NCBI RefSeq assembly: GCF_020564355.1
Contig: NZ_JAJCRR010000005.1
Coordinates: 186,001-250,000, forward strand
Origin: Lachnospira pectinoschiza
GTDB lineage: Bacteria; Bacillota; Clostridia; Lachnospirales; Lachnospiraceae
Direction of reading: 5' to 3'
DNA length: 64,000 nt
Shown here: piece after piece, positions 56,875 to 64,000 of the stretch
Numbering within the stretch: position 1 is the stretch's first letter
Layout of the letters: each line of letters opens with the position of its first letter
Translations under genes and position numbers: made by a program
The notes under the pieces: model-generated
Seen by the model: the letters and a program-made list of their open reading frames with translations, nothing else
What the model was told of the DNA's origin: nothing
Databases searched by the model: none

Positions 56875-57489
56875 TTATAGCTTCATAAATCCCGACATCA
56901 TGCATGCGCCTTTTGCGCCTGCTTCTAAAACACCCGGAAGTCTGTCCGGTGTCATGCCGCCAATGGCATACACGGGCAGACAGGTGTTGTCACAGACTTC
57001 TTTTAAAAAGGAAAGTCCGCGTCCGGCAAGTCCTGCCTTACATTCCGTTTCATAAATATTTCCTGCAAATACATAGTCTGCACCAAGCTTTTCAGCAAGG
57101 CGGACATCATCTACAGAGTGTACCGAAGTGCCAATCTGTGCAAAATCCGATAAAAGTCCCGCTTTGCGGTATGTTTCAAGCTGTGACAGCGACAGCTGGA
57201 TATACGGGTGATTTAACCGGTGTGCCGATTCAAGAAAGGAATGTAAAATCAGTTTCTTATTATAATGCGTACAAAGTGTGATACAGTCTTTGGCAAGTGC
57301 TTCATAAACTGTTTCCTCTAAATCCTTTTCCCGCAGTACAATGGCGGATACATTTGTTGCTGCGATTTTTTCCACCTGCGCTAAAAAGCGGTGATAGGAT
57401 ACACTGCCCGGAATGAAATCCAGGGTGTCGGAATCCGGCGGTAGCAGATGGTGGTTGGTAATGGCGATAAAAGCACTGTAATCAGTCAT
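56875..57489 (-). CDS. Thiamine-phosphate synthase/TenI-like protein
   Basis: 204 residues from ATG 57489 (AAAGGAGCTG upstream; the frame reaches back to 57585). A TIM-barrel with 'IAITNHHLL', 'VSAIVLREKDLEE' (the diphosphate-binding 'R.KD' motif), 'IGTSVHSVDDVRLAEKLGADYVFAGNIYETECKAGLAGRG' and 'PVYAIGGMTPDRL' matches the ThiE/TenI family. No other thiamine genes are near, and a stand-alone copy is often a TenI-like aminopyrimidine aromatase rather than ThiE. Which of the two is not settled. Confidence 0.75.
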   Translation of the reverse strand: MTDYSAFIAITNHHLLPPDSDTLDFIPGSVSYHRFLAQVEKIAATNVSAIVLREKDLEETVYEALAKDCITLCTHYNKKLILHSFLESAHRLNHPYIQLSLSQLETYRKAGLLSDFAQIGTSVHSVDDVRLAEKLGADYVFAGNIYETECKAGLAGRGLSFLKEVCDNTCLPVYAIGGMTPDRLPGVLEAGAKGACMMSGFMKL

Positions 57490-57790
57490 GGACAGCTCCT
57501 TTCGAAAGCGGTTTTTGGGTTCTTTAAAAATACTACGTTGCGTAAAGCTATGGAATATGATACCATAGCAATAATGAGTTCTCAAGTTTGTACGTGAAAA
57601 ATCGGTTAGAAAGTACAGGATGACAGAAGCCCTGTAACTGCATAGAATGAAAGTGTGGTATAAAATCCGGCATAGAGGGGAGGGAATCTGTCAGGAAAAA
57701 GCCGCATTTTCGTGGGATGATATTTTGAGAATCAAATAAATAACAGCGAAAATGTCTTTAGCGGCAGAATCGCACAGAAATGGAGCAGAT
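57490..57790. promoter_or_regulatory. Divergent intergenic region, with a minus-strand promoter
   Basis: On the minus strand TTGAGA (57585-57580) and TATCAT (57562-57557) form a promoter with a 17 bp spacer for the ThiE/TenI-like gene. On the plus strand TATAAA near 57660 may be the -10 of the CmpB operon, without a good -35. No thiamine riboswitch was recognised. Confidence 0.45.
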
Positions 57791-59110
57791 ATGGAATATA
57801 CAATATTTCAGTACATTTATTTTTTCTTCCTATATTCATTTATCGGATGGGTATTTGAAGAAGTGCTGGCGGCATTTAAGTACGGCAGATTTGTCAACCG
57901 CGGGTTTGTCAACGGACCGCTCTGCATGAAATACGGCTTTTGCATGATTGTGATTTTAACCGATGTCAGTGATTTGATGGATAATCCTTTTTTACAGTTT
58001 GTCATGTGTTTTGTGATTATCACGGTCATTCAGTATGTGGCGGCGGCACTTGTACGCAAAATCACAGGACACCGCCTTTGGGACTATTCGGGACATAAGT
58101 GGAATTTAAACGGCTATGTAAGTGTCCGGACATCACTGTTCTGGTCGGTGACTGCCATGCTTTGTATCTGGCTGGTGCATCCGTTTTTATACATTTTATA
58201 TGAACTGCTTCCGTTGCGGGTGCTGAAGGTGCTTGAAGTGGTACTGCTGGTTTTGTTTGCGGTGGACGTTTTAGTGACGGCGGCGACCATGCTCAAGTGG
58301 AAAATACAGGGCAATGTTTATGATACGGTGGCGGCAGGACTTGAAAAGACCAAACAGAGTATCGGGGAAAAACTCATTTTCATGATTCAGAAAAGAATGT
58401 ACCGCGCTTTTCCGGAAATGGAACATCAGGAAAAGTCCGAAGCAGACGGTTTTGGAAAGCCGGTAAACAGAGTGTTTGCAAAGGGCTTGTGCTTTGATAA
58501 GCTGTTTTGGATATTCTTTATCAGTGCGCTGGTTGGGGACTGGATTGAAACGGTGTTTGTGTGGGCAACTTCCGGGGTGCTTATGAGCCGAAGCAGTCTT
58601 TTATACGGAACATTCAGCATTGTGTGGGGACTTGGCGGCGCGATTGCGACAGGTCTTTTATATTCCCTGCAGAAAAGAAATGACCGTTATATTTTTATCG
58701 CAGGATTTTTCATGGGTGGTGTGTATGAATACAGCTGCAGCGTGTTTACGGAAGTGGTGTTTGGAACCTCGTTCTGGGATTACAGCCATATGCCGTTTAA
58801 TATCAACGGGCGGATTAATCTGCTGTTCTGCTTTTTCTGGGGTGTGCTTGCCATTGTGTGGTTAAAGCTTTTGTACCCGGCAGTCAGCAGGGTGATTGAA
58901 AAGATTCCGCCGGTAGCGGGAAAAGTACTTACGTATATTTTAGTATTTGCAATGGCGCTGGATATGCTGATTTCGTCCGTGGCATTAATGCGCTATGTAG
59001 ACAGAAAGCAGCAGGCCGGCGCGGATACGGCAGTAGAGCAGTTTTTGGACCACACCTATCCGGACAGTTTTATTGAGTGGGTATATCCGAATATGAAAAT
59101 AACGGATTAA
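57791..59110 (+). CDS. Putative ABC transporter permease, CmpB family
   Basis: 439 residues from ATG 57791 (GGAG upstream). The protein repeats one membrane unit twice: 'YIYFFFLYSFIGWVFEEVLAAFKYGRFVNRGFVNGPLCMKYGF' and 'HRLWDYSGHKWNLNGYVSVRTSLFW' in the first half, with 'FWIFFISALVGDWIETVFVW' and 'TSFWDYSHMPFNINGRINLLFCFFWG' in the second. This is the pattern of CmpB-type membrane proteins. It lies directly before a natAB-like pair, suggesting a shared function. Confidence 0.75.
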   Translation: MEYTIFQYIYFFFLYSFIGWVFEEVLAAFKYGRFVNRGFVNGPLCMKYGFCMIVILTDVSDLMDNPFLQFVMCFVIITVIQYVAAALVRKITGHRLWDYSGHKWNLNGYVSVRTSLFWSVTAMLCIWLVHPFLYILYELLPLRVLKVLEVVLLVLFAVDVLVTAATMLKWKIQGNVYDTVAAGLEKTKQSIGEKLIFMIQKRMYRAFPEMEHQEKSEADGFGKPVNRVFAKGLCFDKLFWIFFISALVGDWIETVFVWATSGVLMSRSSLLYGTFSIVWGLGGAIATGLLYSLQKRNDRYIFIAGFFMGGVYEYSCSVFTEVVFGTSFWDYSHMPFNINGRINLLFCFFWGVLAIVWLKLLYPAVSRVIEKIPPVAGKVLTYILVFAMALDMLISSVALMRYVDRKQQAGADTAVEQFLDHTYPDSFIEWVYPNMKITD

Positions 59111-59127
59111 AGAAATGGAGGAAGTGT

Positions 59128-59898
59128 ATGTTAGAAGTAAAGGGGCTGAAAAAGACATTTAAAATGTCGAAAAAGCAGCAGAAAATCGAAAAGACAAAAG
59201 AAAAAATCAAAGTGGCGGTAGCAGACGTTTCATTTGATGCGCGTCCGGGAGAAATCCTTGGAATCCTTGGCGCAAACGGCGCCGGAAAAACCACAACGCT
59301 CAGAATTTTAGCATCGGTTATTAAGGCTGATGAAGGTCAGGTGTGTTTAGACGGTGCGGACATTACAGGCAATCTTATGGATTACCGCAGACATATCGGA
59401 TTTTTAACGAGTGAATTAAAGCTTGAGGATTACTTTACACCGAATTATCTGTTTGACTACTTTTCAAAGCTGTACGGTGTCGGGGAAGAACAGGCAGCAC
59501 AGCGTAAAAAAGAGCTGTTTGAAAAATTCGGTATTGATAAATTTGCAGAGGTTAAGGTTGCCGATATGTCAACCGGTATGAAACAGAAGATTTCACTGGT
59601 CATTTCCATTGTACATAACCCGGATATTATTATCTTTGATGAACCGACCAACGGACTCGATGTTATTACGGAACGGATTGTGGTGAACTTCTTAAAGGAG
59701 CTGCGCGAACAGGGCAAATGCATTATTATTTCCAGCCACATTTTCAGCCTGATTGAAAAAATTTGTGACCGTGTGGTCATTATTATCCGTGGTAAATCCG
59801 TGTGCTGTGATACGCTGGAAAATGTTATGGCGGGACAGCCGTTAGAAGACCGGTTCTTTGAACTGTATGAAAATATGGAGGGTAAGGCAGATGAATAA
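59128..59898 (+). CDS. ABC transporter ATP-binding protein, NatA-like
   Basis: 256 residues from ATG 59128 (GGAGGAAG upstream). Walker A 'GILGANGAGKTTTLRIL' (about 46-62), 'SELKLEDYFTPNYLFDYF', signature 'MSTGMKQKISLVISIVHNPDIIIFDEPTNGLDV', H-loop 'IIISSHIF'. A Lys-rich N-terminal insert (about 13-32) is unusual. It pairs with the permease gene downstream, which overlaps it by eight bases. Confidence 0.92.
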   Translation: MLEVKGLKKTFKMSKKQQKIEKTKEKIKVAVADVSFDARPGEILGILGANGAGKTTTLRILASVIKADEGQVCLDGADITGNLMDYRRHIGFLTSELKLEDYFTPNYLFDYFSKLYGVGEEQAAQRKKELFEKFGIDKFAEVKVADMSTGMKQKISLVISIVHNPDIIIFDEPTNGLDVITERIVVNFLKELREQGKCIIISSHIFSLIEKICDRVVIIIRGKSVCCDTLENVMAGQPLEDRFFELYENMEGKADE

Positions 59899-61078
59899 TA
59901 TTTTTACAATCATGAAAAAGGAACTGTTCCGGTATCTTTCGGATAGGCGTATGCTTCTGACAACGATTCTACTGCCGGGACTGATGATTTATATTGTGTA
60001 TTCGATTATGGGGCAGGCGATGTCGAGCCAGTTTGAGGTCAAAGATGATTATAAGACATCGGTATTTATGCTGGATACGCCGCAGAGCTTAAAGCCGGTA
60101 TTTGACAGCTTGAATCTGGATTACCGGGATGCGGATAAATCTATGGACGAGATGAAAATGCAGGTGGAAAATCAGGATTGTGATTTGATTGTCGTATTTC
60201 CGAAGGATTTTGAACAGGCAGTGGCAGCTTACGACAGCATGACGGCACAGACCCCGGCACCGCAGGTTGAAATTTATTATAATTCCTCAAAGACCGAATC
60301 GGCAAGCGGTTACAGCATGATTACAGAGGTTTTAAACCAGTACGAAAGCAGCATGATTAACAAGTTTGATATTAACGCAAATGCAGACGGCGGGTATGAC
60401 CTGGCATCGGATAAGGATATTACGGGAAAAATCTTCTCCATGCTGTTCCCAATGCTTCTGATGACGTTTATTTTCAGTGCATGTACGTCCCTCGCACCAG
60501 AGTCGATTTCAGGGGAAAAGGAGCGCGGCACGCTTACCACACTGCTTGTAACACCGGTACGCCGCTCTGAAATTGCGATTGGAAAGATTCTTGCCCTTAG
60601 TATCCTTGCACTGCTGAGTGGTCTGTCAAGTTTTACGGGAACGGCATTGTCCCTGCCGAAGCTTATGGCAATGAGCGGTGACGACGTAGGGGTGAATGTT
60701 AATGTCTATCATGTACAGGACTATGCACTGCTGTTAATGATTGTGCTGTGTTCGGTACTGCTGATTATTTCATTGATTTCAGTCGTATCTGCATATGCAA
60801 AAAATGTGAAAGAAGCGGGGACATATGTATCGCCGTTAATGATAATTATAATGATTGTGTCAATCAGTACGATGTTTGGAAACGGAACGCCGCAGGAAAA
60901 TTACTGGTATCTGATTCCGATTTACAACAGCGTGCAGTGCATGAGCAGTGTCTTTTTATTCTCGGTCAATGCCGTGCATGTAATGATTACCTTTGTATCC
61001 AATCTGGTTTATGCGGGAATTTTCGTATGGGTACTGACAAGAATGTTTAACAGCGAAAAGATTATGTTTTCTAAGTAA
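59891..61078 (+). CDS. ABC transporter permease, NatB-like
   Basis: 395 residues from ATG 59891 (GGAGGGTAAGG upstream). N-terminal span, a large extracellular domain (about 45-180) and five C-terminal spans, with 'SGEKERGTLTTLLVTPVRRSEIAIGKI' as the ABC-2 coupling motif. This is the NatB/YhaP layout; NatAB of Bacillus exports sodium, but the substrate cannot be read from sequence. Confidence 0.85.
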   Translation: MNNIFTIMKKELFRYLSDRRMLLTTILLPGLMIYIVYSIMGQAMSSQFEVKDDYKTSVFMLDTPQSLKPVFDSLNLDYRDADKSMDEMKMQVENQDCDLIVVFPKDFEQAVAAYDSMTAQTPAPQVEIYYNSSKTESASGYSMITEVLNQYESSMINKFDINANADGGYDLASDKDITGKIFSMLFPMLLMTFIFSACTSLAPESISGEKERGTLTTLLVTPVRRSEIAIGKILALSILALLSGLSSFTGTALSLPKLMAMSGDDVGVNVNVYHVQDYALLLMIVLCSVLLIISLISVVSAYAKNVKEAGTYVSPLMIIIMIVSISTMFGNGTPQENYWYLIPIYNSVQCMSSVFLFSVNAVHVMITFVSNLVYAGIFVWVLTRMFNSEKIMFSK

Positions 61079-61087
61079 AAATAAAAT

Positions 61088-61137
61088 GCAGGAAAACGCA
61101 AGGAGGTTGTAAAGCTTTGCGTTTTCCTGCATTTTTT
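61088..61137. terminator. Bidirectional terminator
   Basis: A 14 bp stem, GCAGGAAAACGCAA (61088-61101) with TTGCGTTTTCCTGC (61117-61130), flanked by A and T tracts, between convergent genes. Confidence 0.9.
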
Positions 61138-61167
61138 ATAATTTTTTATAAGTTTAGCTGTTCCGGC

Positions 61168-62064
61168 TTAAAGTGGGCGGGACCAGCGGCCGGAAGCGCC
61201 ACACGGAAGCACCAGTCCGTTAGAGGATACCGGAAGTCCGACCTCCTGTGAATCAACCTGTCCGTCAAATGCCTTTAATTCCGTAGAAAGCATATAGGAA
61301 AGCACAGCAGGCTGTAAGCCGGTGGTGTAAGAGTTAATCAGGAAAAACAGCGGGTCATCGGATAACAGCTGTGCGCACAGTTGAATCAGCGGATAAACGG
61401 ATTCTTCAATTTTCCAGATTTCACCCTTCGGACCTCTGCCGTAGGATGGCGGGTCCATGATAATACCGTCGTAGTGGTTGCCGCGGCGGATTTCACGCTG
61501 GACAAATTTAACGCAGTCATCGACAATCCAGCGGATTGGCTTGTCAATCAGTCCGGAGGATGTCGCATTTTCCTTTGCCCATGAAACAATGCCTTTGGAA
61601 GCGTCAACATGGGTGACATGTGCACCGGCAGCAGCTGCGGCAAGGGTTGCACCGCCGGTATAGGCAAAGAGATTTAATACCTTTACCGGCTTATCCGGAT
61701 TTTTCTTTACCTTTTCGGAAATCAGATGTCCAAACCAGTCCCAGTTGGTTGCCTGTTCCGGGAAAATACCGGTGTGCTTAAAGCTGAACGGCTTTAAATT
61801 AAACGTCAGCGGCTGTTTAAAGGACGGACTTTCATACTGAATCTGCCACTGCTGCGGCAGGTCAAAGAACTCCCATTCACCGCCGCCCTTGCTGCTGCGG
61901 TGGTAGTGTCCGTTCATTTTACACCAGCCTTTTTCTTTTTTCGGTGTGTTCCAGATAACCTGCGGGTCGGGTCTTACAAGCAGGTAAGCTCCCCAGCGTT
62001 CCAGCTTTTCGCCTTCGGAAGTATCAATGACTTCGTAATCTTTCCAGTTATTTGCAATAAACAT
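61168..62064 (-). CDS. Class I SAM-dependent methyltransferase, RlmI-like (COG1092 type)
   Basis: 298 residues. The SAM fold starts at 'VKVLNLFAYTGGATLAAAAAGAHVTHVDAS' (about 130-158), with 'IRWIVDDCVKFVQRE' and the catalytic-type 'DGIIMDPPSYGRG' (about 205). The N-terminal ~110 residues ('FSFKHTGIFPEQATNWDWF') are typical of this group, some of which methylate 23S rRNA cytosines. Start ATG lies after AGAAAGG. The exact target is not predictable. Confidence 0.8.
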   Translation of the reverse strand: MFIANNWKDYEVIDTSEGEKLERWGAYLLVRPDPQVIWNTPKKEKGWCKMNGHYHRSSKGGGEWEFFDLPQQWQIQYESPSFKQPLTFNLKPFSFKHTGIFPEQATNWDWFGHLISEKVKKNPDKPVKVLNLFAYTGGATLAAAAAGAHVTHVDASKGIVSWAKENATSSGLIDKPIRWIVDDCVKFVQREIRRGNHYDGIIMDPPSYGRGPKGEIWKIEESVYPLIQLCAQLLSDDPLFFLINSYTTGLQPAVLSYMLSTELKAFDGQVDSQEVGLPVSSNGLVLPCGASGRWSRPL

Positions 62065-62443
62065 ATATAAAACCTTTCTTTCCTGATGTATATGGGCTGA
62101 AGTCCGGCAAGCATTTATGCAGACCCGGACGGATTTTTGCCGTCTGCCATAGACATCATAAATAATCGCTTATGAATGTTTATTTATCATATCATAAAGG
62201 TTTGATGGTGACAATCCCACGATATGTGAATATGGGGCAGAATTTTGGGAGTGCGTAGTGCAAATTGATTTAGGGCAATCAGAATTTGGAGTTGTTGTGC
62301 GGATATCAGTCTATATAATAGGTAGAAACATCTCAAATCCATGCGGAAAAGTTGCAAAATAACGGGGTAATCAGTATAATAACATCATATTTGCAGAAAA
62401 AATGACAAAAGGGAATAAAAGTACACCCCGGAACGGAGGGAAA
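62065..62443. promoter_or_regulatory. Divergent intergenic region with promoter for the SulP gene
   Basis: On the plus strand TTGTTG (62292-62297) and TATAAT (62314-62319), 16 bp apart, would start transcription about 120 bp before the SulP start. I see no other gene or clear RNA structure in the region. Confidence 0.5.
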
Positions 62444-64000
62444 ATGTTTCAGAATTACAAAACGAAAACCTTGAAAAAAGATATTTTATCAGGAATTATT
62501 GTAGCCCTGGTATCAATTCCGATTTCAATGGGATATGCGCAGGTTGCCGGGCTGCCGGTTGTATATGGCTTATACGGCTCACTGCTCCCGATTCTTGTAT
62601 TCAGTCTGATTACTTCATCGCCGCAGTTTGTATTTGGTGTCGATGCAACACCGGCGGCACTGGTCGGTGCGACACTGGCTTCACTTGGCATTGTAACAGG
62701 CTCAGGAGAAGCAATCAGGCTGGTGCCGGTCATTACGCTGGTGACTGCCGGGTGGCTTCTGCTGTTTTACATCGTGCGCGCAGGCAAGCTGGTGAGTTAC
62801 ATCTCAACGCCGGTTATGGGCGGATTTATTTCCGGTATCGGCTGTACGATTATTTTAATGCAGGTGGCAAAGCTGTTTGGCGGTTCGGCAGGCACGGGAG
62901 AACTTTTTGTCCTGATTGCCCATATCTTAAACCAGCTGCAATATTTTAACCTGTTATCGGCGGTGCTTGGCATTGGTACGATTGTGATTATTTTAACAGC
63001 AAAAAAATATGTCCCGAAGTTTCCAATGTCGGTGGTATTAATGGCAGTGGGAGCTGCACTGACTGCCGTTTTCCATATTGACCGGTATGGGGTGAAGCTT
63101 CTGCCGCAGGTATCGGCGGGACTTCCAAAACTGGCATTTCCCGATGTCAGTGTGCTGGGTGAAAATACAGGGGATATTCTTTTGCTGTCTTTTACCGTGG
63201 CACTTGTTATTGTGGCACAGACATTACTTGCCAGCAGTAATTATGCGTTAAAATACAATTATAAAATCAACAACAATCGCGAGGTGCTTGCCTATGCGGC
63301 GGGCAATTTTGCCGGAGCGCTGGTGGGATGCTGCCCGATTAACGGCAGTGTGTCAAGAACCGGCATCGGCGACCAGTTTGGCGCACGCTCGCAGGTGATG
63401 TCTTTATCGGCAGCATTTACAATGGTACTGGTACTGCTGTTTGGCACAGGGCTGTTACAGTATCTTCCGGTTCCGGTGCTGACCGGTATTGTTATCTGTG
63501 CGCTGATTGGCATTCTGGAATTCGGACTTGCAAAGAAGCTTTGGAAGACGAATAAGCAGGAATTCTTAATATTTATGGCAGCGTTTTTTGGTGTTCTGAT
63601 TTTTGGAACGATTTACGGTGTTATTATTGGCGTGATTTTATCGTTTATTGCAGTAATTATCCGCGCAGTAGTGCCACCGAAAGGATTTCTTGGCATGATT
63701 CCGGGACAGGAGGGCTTTTATGCATTGAAAAGAAACCGCAATGCCCACCCGGTACAGCATACGGTAATTTACCGTTTTTCGGGCAATCTGTTTTTTGCCA
63801 ATATTGACACATTCCAGAATGATATTGAAAATGCGATAAAAGAAGATACCAAACAGGTGATTGTCGATGCGAGCGGAATCGGAAGCATTGATATCACAGC
63901 CGCAGACCGCCTTGTTATTTTAAACAGAAATCTGCGTGCGAAGGGAATCCGCTTTTATCTGACAGAGCATGTAGGTGCGGTCAACGACCAGTTAAGGGCT
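62444..64000 (+). CDS. SulP-family anion transporter with STAS domain (partial, runs off the right edge)
   Basis: 519 codons are visible and the frame is still open at 64000. Start ATG 62444 with GGAGGG upstream. The SulP opening is 'LKKDILSGIIVALVSIPISMGYAQVAGLPVVYGLYGSLLPILVFSLI', followed by about 12-14 membrane segments ('NFAGALVGCCPINGSVSRTGIGDQFGARSQV' is a typical core sequence). The STAS domain begins at about residue 440 ('HTVIYRFSGNLFFANIDTF', 'VIVDASGIGSIDITAADRL'). Members carry sulfate, bicarbonate or other anions. Confidence 0.92.
   Translation, partial: MFQNYKTKTLKKDILSGIIVALVSIPISMGYAQVAGLPVVYGLYGSLLPILVFSLITSSPQFVFGVDATPAALVGATLASLGIVTGSGEAIRLVPVITLVTAGWLLLFYIVRAGKLVSYISTPVMGGFISGIGCTIILMQVAKLFGGSAGTGELFVLIAHILNQLQYFNLLSAVLGIGTIVIILTAKKYVPKFPMSVVLMAVGAALTAVFHIDRYGVKLLPQVSAGLPKLAFPDVSVLGENTGDILLLSFTVALVIVAQTLLASSNYALKYNYKINNNREVLAYAAGNFAGALVGCCPINGSVSRTGIGDQFGARSQVMSLSAAFTMVLVLLFGTGLLQYLPVPVLTGIVICALIGILEFGLAKKLWKTNKQEFLIFMAAFFGVLIFGTIYGVIIGVILSFIAVIIRAVVPPKGFLGMIPGQEGFYALKRNRNAHPVQHTVIYRFSGNLFFANIDTFQNDIENAIKEDTKQVIVDASGIGSIDITAADRLVILNRNLRAKGIRFYLTEHVGAVNDQLRA

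Overview
The window reads as a chromosomal segment of a low-GC Gram-positive bacterium, most likely a member of the Lachnospiraceae (Clostridia). The reasons are the rpmG-secE-nusG-rplKA-rplJL-rpoBC-rpsLG-fusA-tuf order, strong AGGAGG ribosome binding sites, a CptN-like type III toxin, a FliD-like gene, DUF5058 and CmpB-type membrane proteins, and a LytTR/GHKL two-component pair. I cannot name a genus from sequence alone. No tRNA, rRNA, intact insertion sequence or CRISPR array was seen.

Layout. 1-2174 is an AT-rich accessory patch: the 3' end of a type III antitoxin RNA array, its ToxN/CptN-family toxin, and a divergent tyrosine recombinase-like gene whose 3' end overlaps the next, GC-richer gene. 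2152-6362 holds a CgeB-like glycosyltransferase, an AMP-forming adenylating enzyme and a short FliD-like gene. 6634-24200 is the ribosomal protein/RNA polymerase/elongation factor region, with visible promoters, two L1-type hairpins, an L10 leader with attenuator, and a LicD gene lodged between rpoC and rpsL. 24232-26250 encodes a large cytoplasmic beta-propeller protein on the minus strand.

26592-43088 is a defence and plasticity island. It opens with gene fragments: an unknown N-terminus fused to the C-terminal half of an SMC/SbcC-like ATPase, the N-terminus of a PLD/helicase gene, and a relaxase remnant with an in-frame stop. Next is a LlaJI/BsuMI-like restriction module: HTH controller, C5 methyltransferase, McrB-like AAA+ protein, DUF2357 McrC-like protein and Vsr-like nuclease. 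After it comes a tightly coupled operon that I regard as the most interesting system here. It encodes an N6-adenine methyltransferase, a protein with two GHKL ATPase modules (a MORC/Hsp90-like N-terminus and a histidine-kinase-like C-terminus), a stand-alone receiver protein, an HNH nuclease and an AlbA_2/HATPase_c_4 protein. This looks like a restriction-modification-type defence system controlled by ATP-dependent remodelling and a phosphorelay. The island ends in direct repeats and a fragment of a second AlbA_2-type gene.

43128-64000 returns to ordinary chromosomal genes: an HD hydrolase, a DUF4230/microprotein/amidase operon, a radical SAM enzyme, an M20 peptidase with two membrane proteins behind a promoter-proximal attenuator, a LytTR two-component system followed by a multi-subunit ABC exporter operon, a ThiE/TenI-like gene, a CmpB-natA-natB operon, an RlmI-like methyltransferase and a SulP transporter that runs off the right edge.
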